The notes beneath the pieces were generated by a model. The model did not search any database. It saw only the letters and a program-made list of their open reading frames with translations, and was not told where the DNA came from. From positions 59,586,270 to 59,650,269 of the forward strand of contig CM048846.1 of NCBI GenBank assembly GCA_026545225.1: a stretch of 64,000 nucleotides of DNA. The letters run 5' to 3'. The position numbers and the translations under genes were made by a program. Positions 36,645 through 47,386 of this stretch are shown one piece after another (the stretch's first letter is position 1; the number at the start of each line of letters is the position of its first letter). The stretch comes from Cornus controversa (Eukaryota; Streptophyta; Magnoliopsida; Cornales; Cornaceae).

Positions 36645-37714
36645 TGTAAACACATAAATTTTGGGATGGTCTAATCACTGTCCGATTGGTCAACAAGTCA
36701 CACTCTTGCTTAATTAAATTTTATGATTGCAGGTCCCGTCAATGGATATGTGTCAAAATCCTAAAGGTTCAGACCTTTAAAAAAAATGTTTGACAATTCA
36801 AATTTAAATTGGAATTTACTTCCATATAAAAGGAGGCAAAATCTCTTCATTCTTGAAAGTTGACACAATTAATGGAGAGTTACCAAATTAAACCCCCACC
36901 CTTTTACTTATAAATACGAGGTCACCTTACACATTCACGGAGACAGAGAAATCAAGAGAACACAAAAGCTCTGCTGAATCTCTGCCTCGACCAACACTCG
37001 AAGTTTTGAAGACGAAAAACATCAAGCACGCCACACGAGTGTCGTTTTACTTCTAAGACCTTCAACCAACGAAGTTCTGAATACGAAGAACATCAAGCAC
37101 GCCACACGAGTGCCATTCTACTTCTAAGACCTTCAACCATTGAAGTTCTAAAGACAAAGAACATCAAACACGTCACACGAGTGCTGTTCTATTTCTAAGA
37201 CCTTCAACCATCGAAGAATCTGAAGACGAAGAACATCAAGCACGCCACACAAGTGCCGTTCTACTTCTAAGATCTTTAACTATCGAAGAATCTAAAGACG
37301 AAAAACATCAAGCACGCCACAAAAGTGTTGTTCTACTTCAAAGACCTTAAATCCTCGAAAAATCTGAAGCGAAAAATCTGAAGATAAAGAATAATAAGCA
37401 TGCCACACAAGTGTAGCTCTTCTTCGAAGACCTTCAACCCATTATTCGAGATCAAGCTCTATCATCCCTCGATTAAAAATACAATCAAGCCTTCCTCAAT
37501 CTTGAAGATTTGAAAAAAGCTCATGACAACCGATTTAAGAACAAGCTTTTGAAGCCCTTGCACCAAACATCAAAGAAATTAAATCAGAGGAAAAATTTTT
37601 GTTGTAAAAGAATCCACCACAGATAATTGTACCAATTTTTCTGAAATTAATAAAATTAATTATTTGTTACTCATTTTCGTTCCTAAATTTTCATATACGA
37701 AATTTGTGTATACA
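36645..37714 (+). repeat. 3' LTR of the gag-only element
   Basis: Starts TGTAAACACATAAATTTTGG and ends GTATACA. It carries the same 71-bp tandem repeat (about 36998-37440) with a small extra duplication near 37370, and is 14 bp longer than the 5' LTR. Confidence 0.9.
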
Positions 37715-38610
37715 CTCTCACTGTTGAAAAAATAAAAAAATATATTATTCAAGGGGTTAGTGAACCTTATTATGCCTCAAAAACCTTCCCTTTGCTTTCG
37801 TTCTTTTTGAAACCAAATGCAAGTTATGTTTGTTTTGTTAGGTTCTCTTAGAATAAAATTAGAAACTTTGAAAGCAGAAGATACTTCTATGAAATAAAAC
37901 ATTTTTAAGTTAAATTCGGCTTCGTAAAGCTTGGTTTGCTTCGCGAGCATTGCCTTTAAAAAATTGTTTGCATTCGACAAGATTCGAACTTGAGACATGA
38001 GGCACCAGGCAACAAACTTCACCACTAGAACCAATCCCTTGATTAAACTAACTAGTTTATCTATACTTATTTTTCTCTGTCCGTAAATCAAATGTGTACC
38101 TGTTAATAGCACTACCCATTTTTTTTTTTAATATACATTGATCAAAAAATGCAAAAAAAATGTATATAAAAAATCAAAATTATACACACCTTTCATAGTA
38201 GTATAGATATAGATATAAATATAGATTAATAAAAGATAAATCACATTTAACAAAATTCCTCGAAGGACCCCTATCAAGGAAAAATACCCGGTGAAAAAGA
38301 AAAAAAATGAAGCCACAAAGTTAAAAAAAGCCTCTTTCCACAAGCATTGGGCCATTAGCTGATATAATCTCTCCTCTCTCAATGGTAAGGTGAGGGGTTC
38401 TATCCTCATTGTGGGTGTGTGTGTACAAACAGAGCATACATTCATATAAAGATGTAAATGATACCTTAATAAAAACACAAACATGGAAGCTTAAAAAATA
38501 CTTTTAATTTCAAGGAATTACAATATCTATTGTGTGTGTATTGCATGAATTTCCATTTGAAGAAGCATCATTGCTCTGTCAACTGTTAAATACAAACAGC
38601 TCAAAAGGTT
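37715..38610. other. Spacer downstream of the CM2 gene with SINE-like remnants
   Basis: Two tRNA-like promoter pairs are visible. About 37970-38036 on the minus strand has GGTTCTAGTGGTGAAG and AGTTCGAATCTTG. About 38346-38412 on the plus strand has GGGGTTCTATCCTC followed by a GTGTGTGTGTAC tail, a layout known from Au-like plant SINEs. The last part before 38611 should be the CM2 3' UTR. No convincing ORF. Confidence 0.4.
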
Positions 38611-40622
38611 TCAATCAAGACAATGGAGAAGGTACTCAACTTGAACAAGCTTAGTGAGAGGCATCACCCATTCTCCATAGAGGCGAGAAACTACAGATGG
38701 ATCAACCTTGTACTTTCCATTGTTGTCATTGTCATTGTCATTGAGGTTAACTTCTTGTCCAAACACCATGGCTTTCTTCTCAACTCTCCTCTTCACCATG
38801 TCTTCTACACTCTCGAATGTCAATAGTTTCATTAGAGCATCCCTGTCCTATAGAAAACCAAAATTAATCACTGTAGAGAGAAGTTGGAGCTTTAAGAACT
38901 AATGAAAAAATGGCATGATTAAGTGGGAAATTTCAAGAATTAATTTGACAAAGGGATAAGCAGGCATAACTTGTTACTGATTGAGCTGTACACTAAAAAT
39001 ACTACATAAATGGGATATACAGTCGTTCTCATGACAGCCATTAGAAAGGCATGTGTCCAGAAACTTTGACATTAAGTGGTAATATGACACTTTCAAATAC
39101 AAATGTTGTTATTACTCTATTCTGTTCCATTATTGATAGACTCCAAGTAATTCATATACATCTATATCTATTACACATTAATTTTTCATAGTTAAAGCAT
39201 GAGTATCAATAATAAGTTGGGTTTAGAAAGACAGTCCGTTCACATATCATGGTTGGGCAAACAAGAAAGTAAACACATTGAGGTTCAATTGCCAATAATA
39301 AACAATCATACAACAAAGAAAGATTTTAACGTAGTTTGACTCAACTCAGCCGGGGTATCTATTTATAGAGTCTTAAACACAATTATTTGTTGGACAAGCA
39401 TTATAATTCCATGAATCCCAAAATTTGTCTGACTATAAAATTTCCAACAATATACAACTCTTAAAAAGAAACCTAATTAGACTACGAATTTGATACACAG
39501 TTTCTAACAATTATGTCATTTTGTCTTTTCAGTAAAAGTAAAACACCTTACTTTCAAATAAAAATGGCTGGGACCCCTTTCCTACGCTACTTTCAAATTG
39601 CCCAACTTAATGAGATAGGCTTAGTACATTAGACAAGACCATAGTCATTAATTAATGGGTAAAATACACTGACGTCTCCCAAGGTTTACCCTAAATTACA
39701 CACGACTGAAATGTTTGACAAAAACTTACATTTAAACCCAATTAACATTTGACCACTCACAGACATCCAAAATGTACGTAAAATGTCTATTGTAGCCCCC
39801 AATATTATAATAATATACAAATAAAAATATCTGCATATGTGAAATGACATTTTTGCCCACCTTATATGATTTATTTTTATTTCTCCATCTCCTCTCTCTC
39901 TCTCCACTTACTGCCACCTCCACCTACCACCACTACTCTCACCATGGCCACCTACTCCCACCACTTCTGTCACCATCACTACCACCACTACCCCCTCTGC
40001 CACCCCACCTCCCTCCACCTGCCAGTCCACAGCCACCACCCTCTACAGCTGAAATCAAGGACGAGTACCGACCCATCATTGATTCCAATTACGATTGTGG
40101 TTACTGTCATCTTTCCCCCCGCTCCTCTCTCTGCACCATTGCCAAACCCAAACCAATAGAACCACCTGTAACAACACAAATCCACAACCCCAACAACCAA
40201 ACCAGTAGAAAAATTCCATCATCCCTCTCAAACCCTAAATCTCCAAACCGAAAATTAAACCTAATTTGTGTACAGTTATATATATACACACAGAAATACC
40301 TCATGACAACAAAAGAGATTCCTTCAATCATCACAGATGTATCAGTGGTAGTGCTGTTATTGAAGAGATTAATGACACGAGAGAGATTGTGCCACTTCAA
40401 AGATAGAAAATACAAGTGGTATTGGTGATACAAGTAGTGGTGGTGAGTCTCACTCTAGTGGAATGATAGAATATACACAATTGTTTGATGATGCAATTTT
40501 TATTTTTTATTTTTTATGATGAATGTAAACCTGCAGATTTGAGCAAATATATATATACACATACAAACATACATACAAATATTTATATAAATATAAACAC
40601 ACAAATACATTCATAGCAAACA

Positions 40623-40658
<36 letters not shown>

Positions 40659-43411
40659 TCTAAAAGAGCATAAACATATTTAAAAATATAAACAAACAGA
40701 GATGAAAAAGAAATAAGGTAGCATATGATCAGACTTGGGTTTTTCAGAAAAATGGAGTGGGTGGAGAGAGAGAGACAGAGTGGAGGGTATATTTGTCTTT
40801 GTCAACAAGATTTTTTTTCAATTTTCATACCATGTTAAGGGTAATATGGTCATTTCAATAGGTTGAAGGGCATTTTGGTCAGTACATCTAATTTTTTTGA
40901 TGGAACTAAAAGAAATTTGGATGGAAGGGGGTCTTTGTTGTCACGGTCCAAACCTTAGGGGAGCACGGTGATACCTTTTTTTTCAAACTTATTACCCGTC
41001 TATAATTCGGGTAAACCTCAGGGAGGTTAGTGCATTTAACCCTTAATTAATTATAATGCTTAGCAATACCTGAGCACAAATTGCAGGGCCATAGTCTTTT
41101 GGATCATCCTTGAATTTAACCTCAGCTACAAATTTCCCATAATGAATCCTTCTAGAGAGGGCCTGCAAGGAAGTATTTAGTTTTCATGGTTAATATGACT
41201 ACCATTATAGGTAACTGATCTACTAACACAACCCCCTAATGTTTATGGGACATCCACCTGCTATTAAAAAATGACTTCGGATACCAAAATACACTTCAGT
41301 TCTTATAACAAACACAATTTAAAGGGTTAATATTCATTTTTGCACTAAGAGGATGTTGATTTCAACAAAAGCAGGCTGCACCAAAATAATAGACCATAAC
41401 AAAAGAGTCTACAAGCATATATACCTGCAAACACTGGAGATCACATGCTGCAGTAGGCACATAGTTGCCATCATCGCCTTCAGCAGCAAAGAGTGGAAGC
41501 AGTTGCTTGAAATACACATCCCATATAGTCTTATTTATGTTAATTGAAGCTGCTGCAGGATGCAAAACCTATAATTTGAATTATCAGTAGAAGAAAATAG
41601 TATTGTTAATGAACTTAAGGGTGCCTGGTGAATACTTACATGTGGATAGTTGTGAGGTGGCAGCAGCGAAGGTGGTAAATTATCTGGGAAGAACGGATGT
41701 TCTTCTGGGCTTTCATATCTACCAACCTGTGATACACACTTGGTTAAATTTTCTATACAAGGTCATATGTAGAGATTTTTACAACAAAACCTAGATTGCA
41801 TGGCAGCAAGCTTAGTACTCCAAATTCAATTCTTTTAAACACACAAGATAATTATTCAGTCTTATAGTGAACAAAGAATACTGTCATTTTGAGCAATTTT
41901 TAATTTTTATAGGGCAGTGAGGAACATAACAAATGTGCAATATATAGCTATAAAAAGAAAAAAAAAAAGTATAAAGGAAAAAACTTAATATATACAATAA
42001 ATTGCCACTCATGAACAATGAAAATAGGCAAACCCAATTGTAACAAAAATGTGACAAGTGAGACTATGGCTATAAGAATTCATTTTGCTGAAAATAGAAG
42101 TACTCGAAAATAAGTTCGGTCTCGAAAAAATGAAAAGGCAGAAAAAGAAGGCCAAAAGGGTTTTTTTTTTTTTTTTTTAGATTAGAAAGCATTCTTTTTT
42201 GTATCAAATTTAAAATTCATTGCTAATAAAAAGTTGAATCAATCTTTGGATAAGCAAGCCTATACAATCCAAGCTTGCCGGAAAAAAAAAAGGGATAAAA
42301 GAAGGACCAACTGATACACAAATATAAATAAAAATCAATACTCAGAACAATCCACAGCCACCACAAGTAAAAGTCATCTACAATTGTGCAAAAAAGAGAG
42401 GTGAGACAACTTGAGATTGAAAATTATCAAGATCCTCCTTTCAATCTATAAAAAGCTACATTGAGGGTCTCCTTTGCAACGCAGAGTTATATATGACACT
42501 TTGACCAGGTCTGATAAAACTGAAATATCAATTTTAAATAGCGTGTCGAGTGATATATCATTTTAAGGTATTTCTAAGGGCTTAAATTTTTAGAGTAGTA
42601 GATACTAGATAGTTGATATCACTGTCACTCTAATAATTAAAATTGAAACATGTGTTCGATAAAAAAAAAAAAAGGCTGCATGTGGCTTAAACTCTTAGAG
42701 TAGATGGTTGTTAACAACCCGGTATGGTGAGATCGACTTAAATCTTTTAGAGTAGATCGTTATTAACAGGTATAGTGATGGTGAGATCGATTAAATTCTT
42801 TTAGAGTAGATCGTTATTAACAGGTATGGTGAGGTCGACTCAAATTGGGTATGTTATGTTAATAAAGGCTCCTTAAAAGATTTCAATAACAAAAGGGAGA
42901 GAGAGAACTCCACCCCCAACCAAGCATACATAATAAAAACACACATATATAATTTTTTAATTAAAATTTCAAAATAATTTAATTTTATAAACTCTTGTTG
43001 TCCAACCATGGAATAAAGCTTAATACTATATTAATAAATCCCGACAACATAAGATAAACATAAGCAGGAATGTAAAAGCCAGACTTCGATATATGATTGA
43101 TTGTGCACAAAATTAAAAAAAAAAATACTAAAAACCAATGAATTGAAGAATTTAAACTGCAAGGGAAAAAAAAAAAATTCCACTGACCTTGGCGTGAAGG
43201 GACTCTGTTTCCTTAACAATGTACTCAACCAAAGAACCCGAAATTCCAACAGAACATTCCTCGTATGCCCGAGAATTAATTGGGTACTTGGCTCTCTCTA
43301 TGAGACTGAAAATGATGGTATCCTCTTGTCGGATCAGACTCTCTCTCACCAATTCAAGCGTCATCGTATTCGCCCAATCTGTGGTGACCATCGGATCAGA
43401 AGCTGTCTTCT

Positions 43412-43415
<4 letters not shown>
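38611..43415 (-). CDS. CM2: Chorismate mutase, cytosolic type (EC 5.4.99.5)
   Basis: Converts chorismate to prephenate, the branch-point step towards phenylalanine and tyrosine. Five exons on the minus strand, all with GT-AG ends and phase 0: 43415-43188, 41726-41640, 41568-41425, 41162-41070, 38847-38611, giving 262 residues (Arabidopsis CM2 is about 265 from memory). Family hallmarks: LVRESLIRQEDTIIFSLIER (start), YESPEEHPFF, INKTIWDVYFKQLLPLF, LSRRIHYGKFVAEVKF and RLYGEWVMPLTKLVQVEYLL (end). No transit peptide precedes MEKTASDP, which fits the cytosolic form. Where effector-regulated plastid enzymes have GS after DDGNY, this one has VP, so feedback control by Trp/Tyr/Phe is probably absent (inference from the family). 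It ends HCLD instead of the usual RRLD. An AT microsatellite abuts the start codon. Confidence 0.96.
38848..41069 (-). other. CM2: CM2 intron 4 (2.2 kb) with inserted elements
   Basis: Besides the Mutator-like element, the part at about 39240-39500 reads on the minus strand like a small copia-type or TRIM-like LTR: TGTTGGAAATTTTATAG, then CTATAAATAGATACC as a TATA box, then AACTACGTTAAAATCTTTC. I found no target duplication for it. Only 27 bp separate the Mutator-like element from exon 4. Confidence 0.6.
39657..41042. mobile_element. Non-autonomous Mutator-like element (MULE) in CM2 intron
   Basis: Perfect 9-bp target duplications TTAATTAAT (39648-39656 and 41043-41051), the hallmark length for Mutator-type insertion. 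The terminal inverted repeats run about 45-50 bp: left GGGTAAAATACACTGACGTC, right (reverse complement) GGGTTAAATGCACTAACCTC, both continuing to AGGTTTACCC. No transposase is present. The interior at about 39890-40260 is notably GC-richer (CCACCTCC-type runs, then less repetitive text), so it could be a captured host fragment. TA repeats follow at about 40625-40656. Confidence 0.9.
41727..43187 (-). other. CM2: CM2 intron 1
   Basis: Bounded by GTCAGT and ACAG in transcript sense. It contains three partial tandem units of about 52 bp at about 42690-42840 (TTAGAGTAGATCGTTATTAA and GGTATGGTGAGATCGA), part of an older repeat that I cannot name. Poly-A/T tracts lie at 42163-42179 and 42661-42673. 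Confidence 0.7.

Positions 43416-43461
<46 letters not shown>
43416..43461. repeat. AT microsatellite abutting the CM2 start codon
   Basis: About 22 AT dinucleotides in the 5' UTR. The last repeat unit runs directly into the ATG at 43415-43413. The frame stays open upstream through the repeat to an ATG at 43610, but the extension is simple-sequence and not expected in this family. Confidence 0.9.
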
Positions 43462-43466
<5 letters not shown>

Positions 43467-43543
43467 GTGTATACGCAGAGTGAGAGAGAGGAGTCGAGAG
43501 GGAGAAAGAAAATGGAAACGTATATATTGATTGAAATATTTAG

Positions 43544-43575
<32 letters not shown>

Positions 43576-43607
43576 GAAGAAAAATAATTGATGAAGATGG
43601 AATCTTT

Positions 43608-43613
43608 CACGTG
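43608..43613 (-). promoter_or_regulatory. G-box (CACGTG) in the CM2 5' region
   Basis: A perfect CACGTG palindrome followed by TG on the plus strand, the core recognised by bZIP and bHLH factors. ACGT-containing sites also occur near 43628 and 43814. The site could lie in the 5' UTR if transcription starts near 43700. Confidence 0.4.
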
Positions 43614-43732
43614 TGAACTGCTACGCTACGTGATAAAGAATTCTGCGGGGTGAAAGAGTTCCTGTGATGTGAGAGAATGGTCGCCGTAGACGTTGAGTCG
43701 TCGTGGTGCCCACTTTAATAGCACCCGAATAA

Positions 43733-43742
43733 ATTTATATAA
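43733..43742 (-). promoter_or_regulatory. Candidate TATA box of CM2
   Basis: Minus-strand TTATATAAAT. Transcription would then start near 43700 and leave a 5' UTR of about 290 nt containing the AT and GA microsatellites. Confidence 0.45.
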
Positions 43743-43873
43743 TAGAGAGAGCGTAGAGTACACTTTTTTGCTCTTTCCTTTTCCTTTCGTTCAAGTATTG
43801 TCATGCTTGCGTGACGTACACACATGTCGACATATACGGCGCACGCGCTTTTCAAACAACTAAATGAGTCGGG

Positions 43874-44817
43874 CACTATATTTGGAAAATTCTTATTTAT
43901 TTATCGATGAGTAGGTAAGTCATTCAGACCGTTGATGTGTTTCAATAAAAAATGAACAGATCAATTTTAATTATAAAATTTAAAATGTAATAAATAAGGA
44001 TAATAAATGAGATTAACTCGACTTCTGGTAATTGATGTTATATATTTACCCTTCTCTCTCTTATAAGACAGTCAAATGTTAGGTTAAGTTTATAGAATTC
44101 TTCTTTTCATTTTTTACAAAAATTTGTTAAAAACTCAACTCTTCGAAAAAAATGACCATTCCTCTTCGATTTTAGTTTCCATATTAGGATTTAAATTTTA
44201 TTTCATGTAGTTGTCTTTGAGATTTGGACTCCCACTGTTCTCTCTCATCGATCCTCATATTATGTTTTGATATAAAAGTTCCTATATATACATATATATG
44301 TATAGAAAGAGAAACGGTTGTTTTGAGAAAGTACATGAATCAAAAATAAAAAATGAAGTGATAAAATAAGAATGAGGTTGTGATAAATTTGATTGAAATT
44401 AAATGTCTACTGAAAAAGAAAAAAAATTCCTAATCTTACTACGATTTATCTTTGAACCATTACAGAGTAGAAGGTTGAACCTCCATGAATTCTAATATCA
44501 TAAATAGAACTAATATATAGTATATATACATCGATCAATACATGTGTTTATATGTATACAGTGTATTAATATACTATCATATATAATTGCCTTTTGAGTA
44601 ATGATGTTCCATGGATAGTGAGAGGAAGAAGAATAGTGGAGAAAGACATAAAAGAGAGAGAATGGTGAATATAGAAAGTCAATTACCCCAATGAAAACGG
44701 GTCAATCTCATTTATTATCTTTATTTATTACATTTAAAATTTTCTAATTAAAGCTGATGTGTTCATTTTTATTGGAACACATTAGCGGTCCAAATGGCTT
44801 ACCTACTCACTGGTGAG
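43874..44817. mobile_element. Inverted-repeat transposon, main part (right arm split by Athila-like element)
   Basis: The left arm (43874 to about 44022) and the reverse complement of 44699-44817 align over their length: GAGTAGGTAAG, ATGTGTT.CAATAAAAA, TGAACA.ATCA, AAATGTAATAAATAA and GATAATAAATGAGATT occur in the same order. The arm continues on the far side of the Athila-like element at 56031-56061 (AACAATACTTAACTACTCACC when reversed). Without that insertion the element is about 975 bp. It starts with CACTA on both ends, but no 3-bp duplication was seen, so CACTA membership is not supported. The interior (about 44040-44690) has no ORF. Confidence 0.75.
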
Positions 44818-46064
44818 TGATAAGTGCACAAAACTTGCTATTTTATATCCTAAAATAAGTTTTTAATTCATCTTTTATTTTATTTAAAGGTTTTTATCTT
44901 TGCATTTTATGTTTTATAGGGGTTGATTTCCAAAGAAGAAGAAAAGCAGCAAAAGAGGGCTAAAAAGGATATATATAGCCAAAGATGAACATAAGAAGAA
45001 TTGTAGGAGAGATGGTATTCTGTGCAATCTACTTCACAAGAGGTCTCAAGTTCAAAACTTTGCCAAATATTTTGTACACGACCACGTCTGCAGTCCAGAA
45101 TTGAAATTAAAGATATGGAAATCAAATTTTAGATATTCAAATTCAAAATTTTGTATTTTGAATTTTTGTTTTTGAATTTTGAATTTGGTATTTCAAATTT
45201 GTATTTTGAATTTTGTATTTTAAATTTTTCCCACCTAAACCATTCCCCTCTAACTCTATAAATAGGGGGTCTTAGGGGATGGTGAAGGGTGTTAGAAATT
45301 GTAGAGAAATTATAGAAAAAAATAGTGTAATTGTTTTATTGATTCAATGATGAGTAGTAGTTTCATTTCTATTTGTTTGTTTTCTTTTAATATGCAAGCG
45401 TAAACATCCTTCTCAAGAGAGTGATGAAGCCACCATGGCTGAAGTATAGGTAAGTTGTTTATTTTCTTGTCTACTTTTTCCTCCCAAGAGCATTCTTATA
45501 CTCTTCTATTCTGGATTTTATTTTATAAAATTAGAGGAAGGATTTTTCGTGTTTGCCAAATAATGGTAATTCGAAGAATGCCTACCTCTGTTTACCTAGC
45601 CAATGTGCATCAGATTAAGTAAAGAATGTCTCTCTCATATATAATCAAGTCATTCTTTTTTATTCCATATTTTTCTTCATCTTTCCAAGTTCTAATTGGA
45701 TTGGTGAAGTGTATTGGTTATTGGAGGAAAAACTAGATAAGAATATAAAAAAAAAAACTTTATTTATATGGATCCATGGTGGTGAATTCTCTTTCCTTGA
45801 GATTTGTCCTATCATTTGATCTAAGACATTTAATATTAGTTTTTATTATTAAATAAAAAATCAGAATTTTATTTTTTTAAATATTCATTTTTCATCTCAA
45901 GAGATTTAGGTTTTGAAGTTTAGACTTGTTACTGATTCTCACTTGAGAGTGGTTCGACCCTGCTTACTACTATACAGTTTTTAGTAAAGTTTTTGCAGGT
46001 TTTATTATTTTTTGTACGAAGTGTAGAAAAGTAACGACAAACATCCAATAATCTACACTCGTCA
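44818..46064 (+). repeat. 5' LTR of the Athila-like element
   Basis: TGATAAGTGCACAAAACTTG start and TACACTCGTCA end. It contains an ATTTTGAATTT-rich tract (about 45135-45225) and a TATA box at 45257. Compared with the 3' LTR I see substitutions near 45418, 45675, 45862 and 46032. Confidence 0.97.
45257..45264 (+). promoter_or_regulatory. LTR TATA box (TATAAATA)
   Basis: CTCTATAAATAGGGG context, a classical plant TATA box; transcription of the element would start about 30 bp downstream. The identical site in the 3' LTR is 55218-55225 and could read outwards into flanking DNA. Confidence 0.7.
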
Positions 46065-46066
46065 AA

Positions 46067-46079
46067 TGGCGCCGTTGCC
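46067..46079 (+). promoter_or_regulatory. Primer-binding site for tRNA-Asp
   Basis: TGGCGCCGTTGCC is complementary to the 3' end of plant tRNA-Asp(GUC), as recalled from the tRNA sequence. It starts 2 bp after the 5' LTR. Complementarity ends after 13 bases. Confidence 0.85.
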
Positions 46080-47386
46080 AAATCAAGTTTGAGAATTCGA
46101 AGCCCAAATATTCAAGACTACAATTTTTTTGGGAGCCCACCCTAACTTTCTTTCCCTCCCTTTTATTTTTATTTATTATAGTTTTTGTTTCTTTTATTAT
46201 TATTATTTTTTTTTTCTTCTTGAAAAAAAAAAAAAGAAAGAAAAAATATAATATTTTTATATATATATTTTTTCCATGACAGGTTCTTATGATGCACTTC
46301 TTCTATAGATGCCACCATCCGTTGCTCTTCCAAAGGAAATAATAACGTCATCCAGGTAAGTACCTAATTATTTTACATCAAATTTTTTTTTTTTTTTTTC
46401 CTGTTTAGATTAAGAAAACATAATTTTTTTTTTAGGTTGATAACTTTAGCATGTGAACTCTAGGATAGAATAACTTAGAAATCTCCCTAGGGTCACACTT
46501 TCTTCAACTTTATTTTATTTTTTATTATTATTTTTTTTTGTTATTCTTTTTGTTTCAAAAAAAAAAAAAGAAGAAAGACCACACACTCACTCATTTTTCT
46601 TTATTATTTTTATTGCTTATTTTGTTTGTGCATTTTTAAATTAGCATTTGCATAAGATACTTAAGGGCAAGCACCCCAACAAGATACGGTCGGGATTTCA
46701 TCACCTGTTTCCGTGGCCCACAAATCATAAAATTCGAGCATTTGTCAAAGTCCAAGCCTAATTTAATTTAAAATCAATTAGACATTGGCCATAGGGTATA
46801 CACAAAGCTTGTAGGACCCTCTTGGAAAGAGTTAACTCTTGGTAACTCCAGTGAGCACCTTCCAACTTTACAATGTTTAGGAAAAGTTCTGTCTAAGGAG
46901 TGTGGACGTACCGTCATTAAGCAGGCCACGTGCCTCTCCACAGTTTCCTGGGAACTCTCCTCGTTGTGTTGTTGGTAGGCCTTAACTGGTAATCTTCTAG
47001 TTACTCTGAAAGAGAGTAGAAGCTGTCTAATTAGGAGAGAATTAATTTTGGAGACCATCCAATTAATTTTCTACAATATTAGATTTAAAAATTCATCACC
47101 CTTGAATTTAAGCTCAAGATAAAAGGCCAAATTTTTTGTGTGGTTTGTGTGTTCAATCCTATGTCTAGCCCATCTTCTAGGATCTAATTAGTTAGGTTTT
47201 TCTTCCCTTAAAAATAAAAAATAAAAAAATAATAATAAAAAAAAAAAATTAGTTGTGTATTAGTTTATGCCCAAGTGGTTGCTGGTTAACAAACGGTTAG
47301 TTCGGTCTTCTAATGATCCATCAATTCTTGATTTAGAGAAGACTCCTCTCACTCTCTCACTTTCTTCAACCACCACTCATAATCCA
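46080..47386 (+). other. Leader of the Athila-like element
   Basis: Untranslated leader between the primer site and gag. It is rich in T and A homopolymers (for example 46382-46399, 46554-46569, 47218-47249) with no credible ORF. An ATG at 47267 opens the gag frame earlier than the start preferred here and could be an alternative start. Confidence 0.6.

Larger units (their letters stand above)
31558..37714 (+). mobile_element. Non-autonomous LTR retrotransposon, gag-only (TR-GAG-like)
   Basis: Perfect 5-bp target duplications CTCTC (31553-31557 and 37715-37719) bound a 6157-bp element. The 5' LTR is 31558-32613 and the 3' LTR 36645-37714. The body carries only a decayed gag with no protease, RT, RNase H or integrase, so movement would have needed proteins from another element. 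The 3' LTR is preceded by a purine tract (AAGTGGGGGC, 36631-36640). The LTRs differ by indels and many C-to-T/G-to-A changes (roughly one base in eight over the first 110), so the insertion is old. The gag type suggests the Tat side of Ty3/gypsy. Confidence 0.9.

Noticed and set aside
39844-40428. Histidine/proline-rich ORFs on both strands in the CM2 intron
   Set aside because: They follow from C-rich composition inside a non-autonomous MULE; no domain is recognisable. Kept only as a capture hypothesis.
43416-43610. N-terminal extension of CM2 (possible transit peptide)
   Set aside because: The upstream frame is only GA/CT/AT microsatellite, and MEKTASDP matches the length and position expected for the cytosolic family start.
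44907-45125. Identical 72-codon minus-strand ORF in both LTRs (also 54868-55086)
   Set aside because: Duplicated only because the LTRs are duplicated; no coding features.
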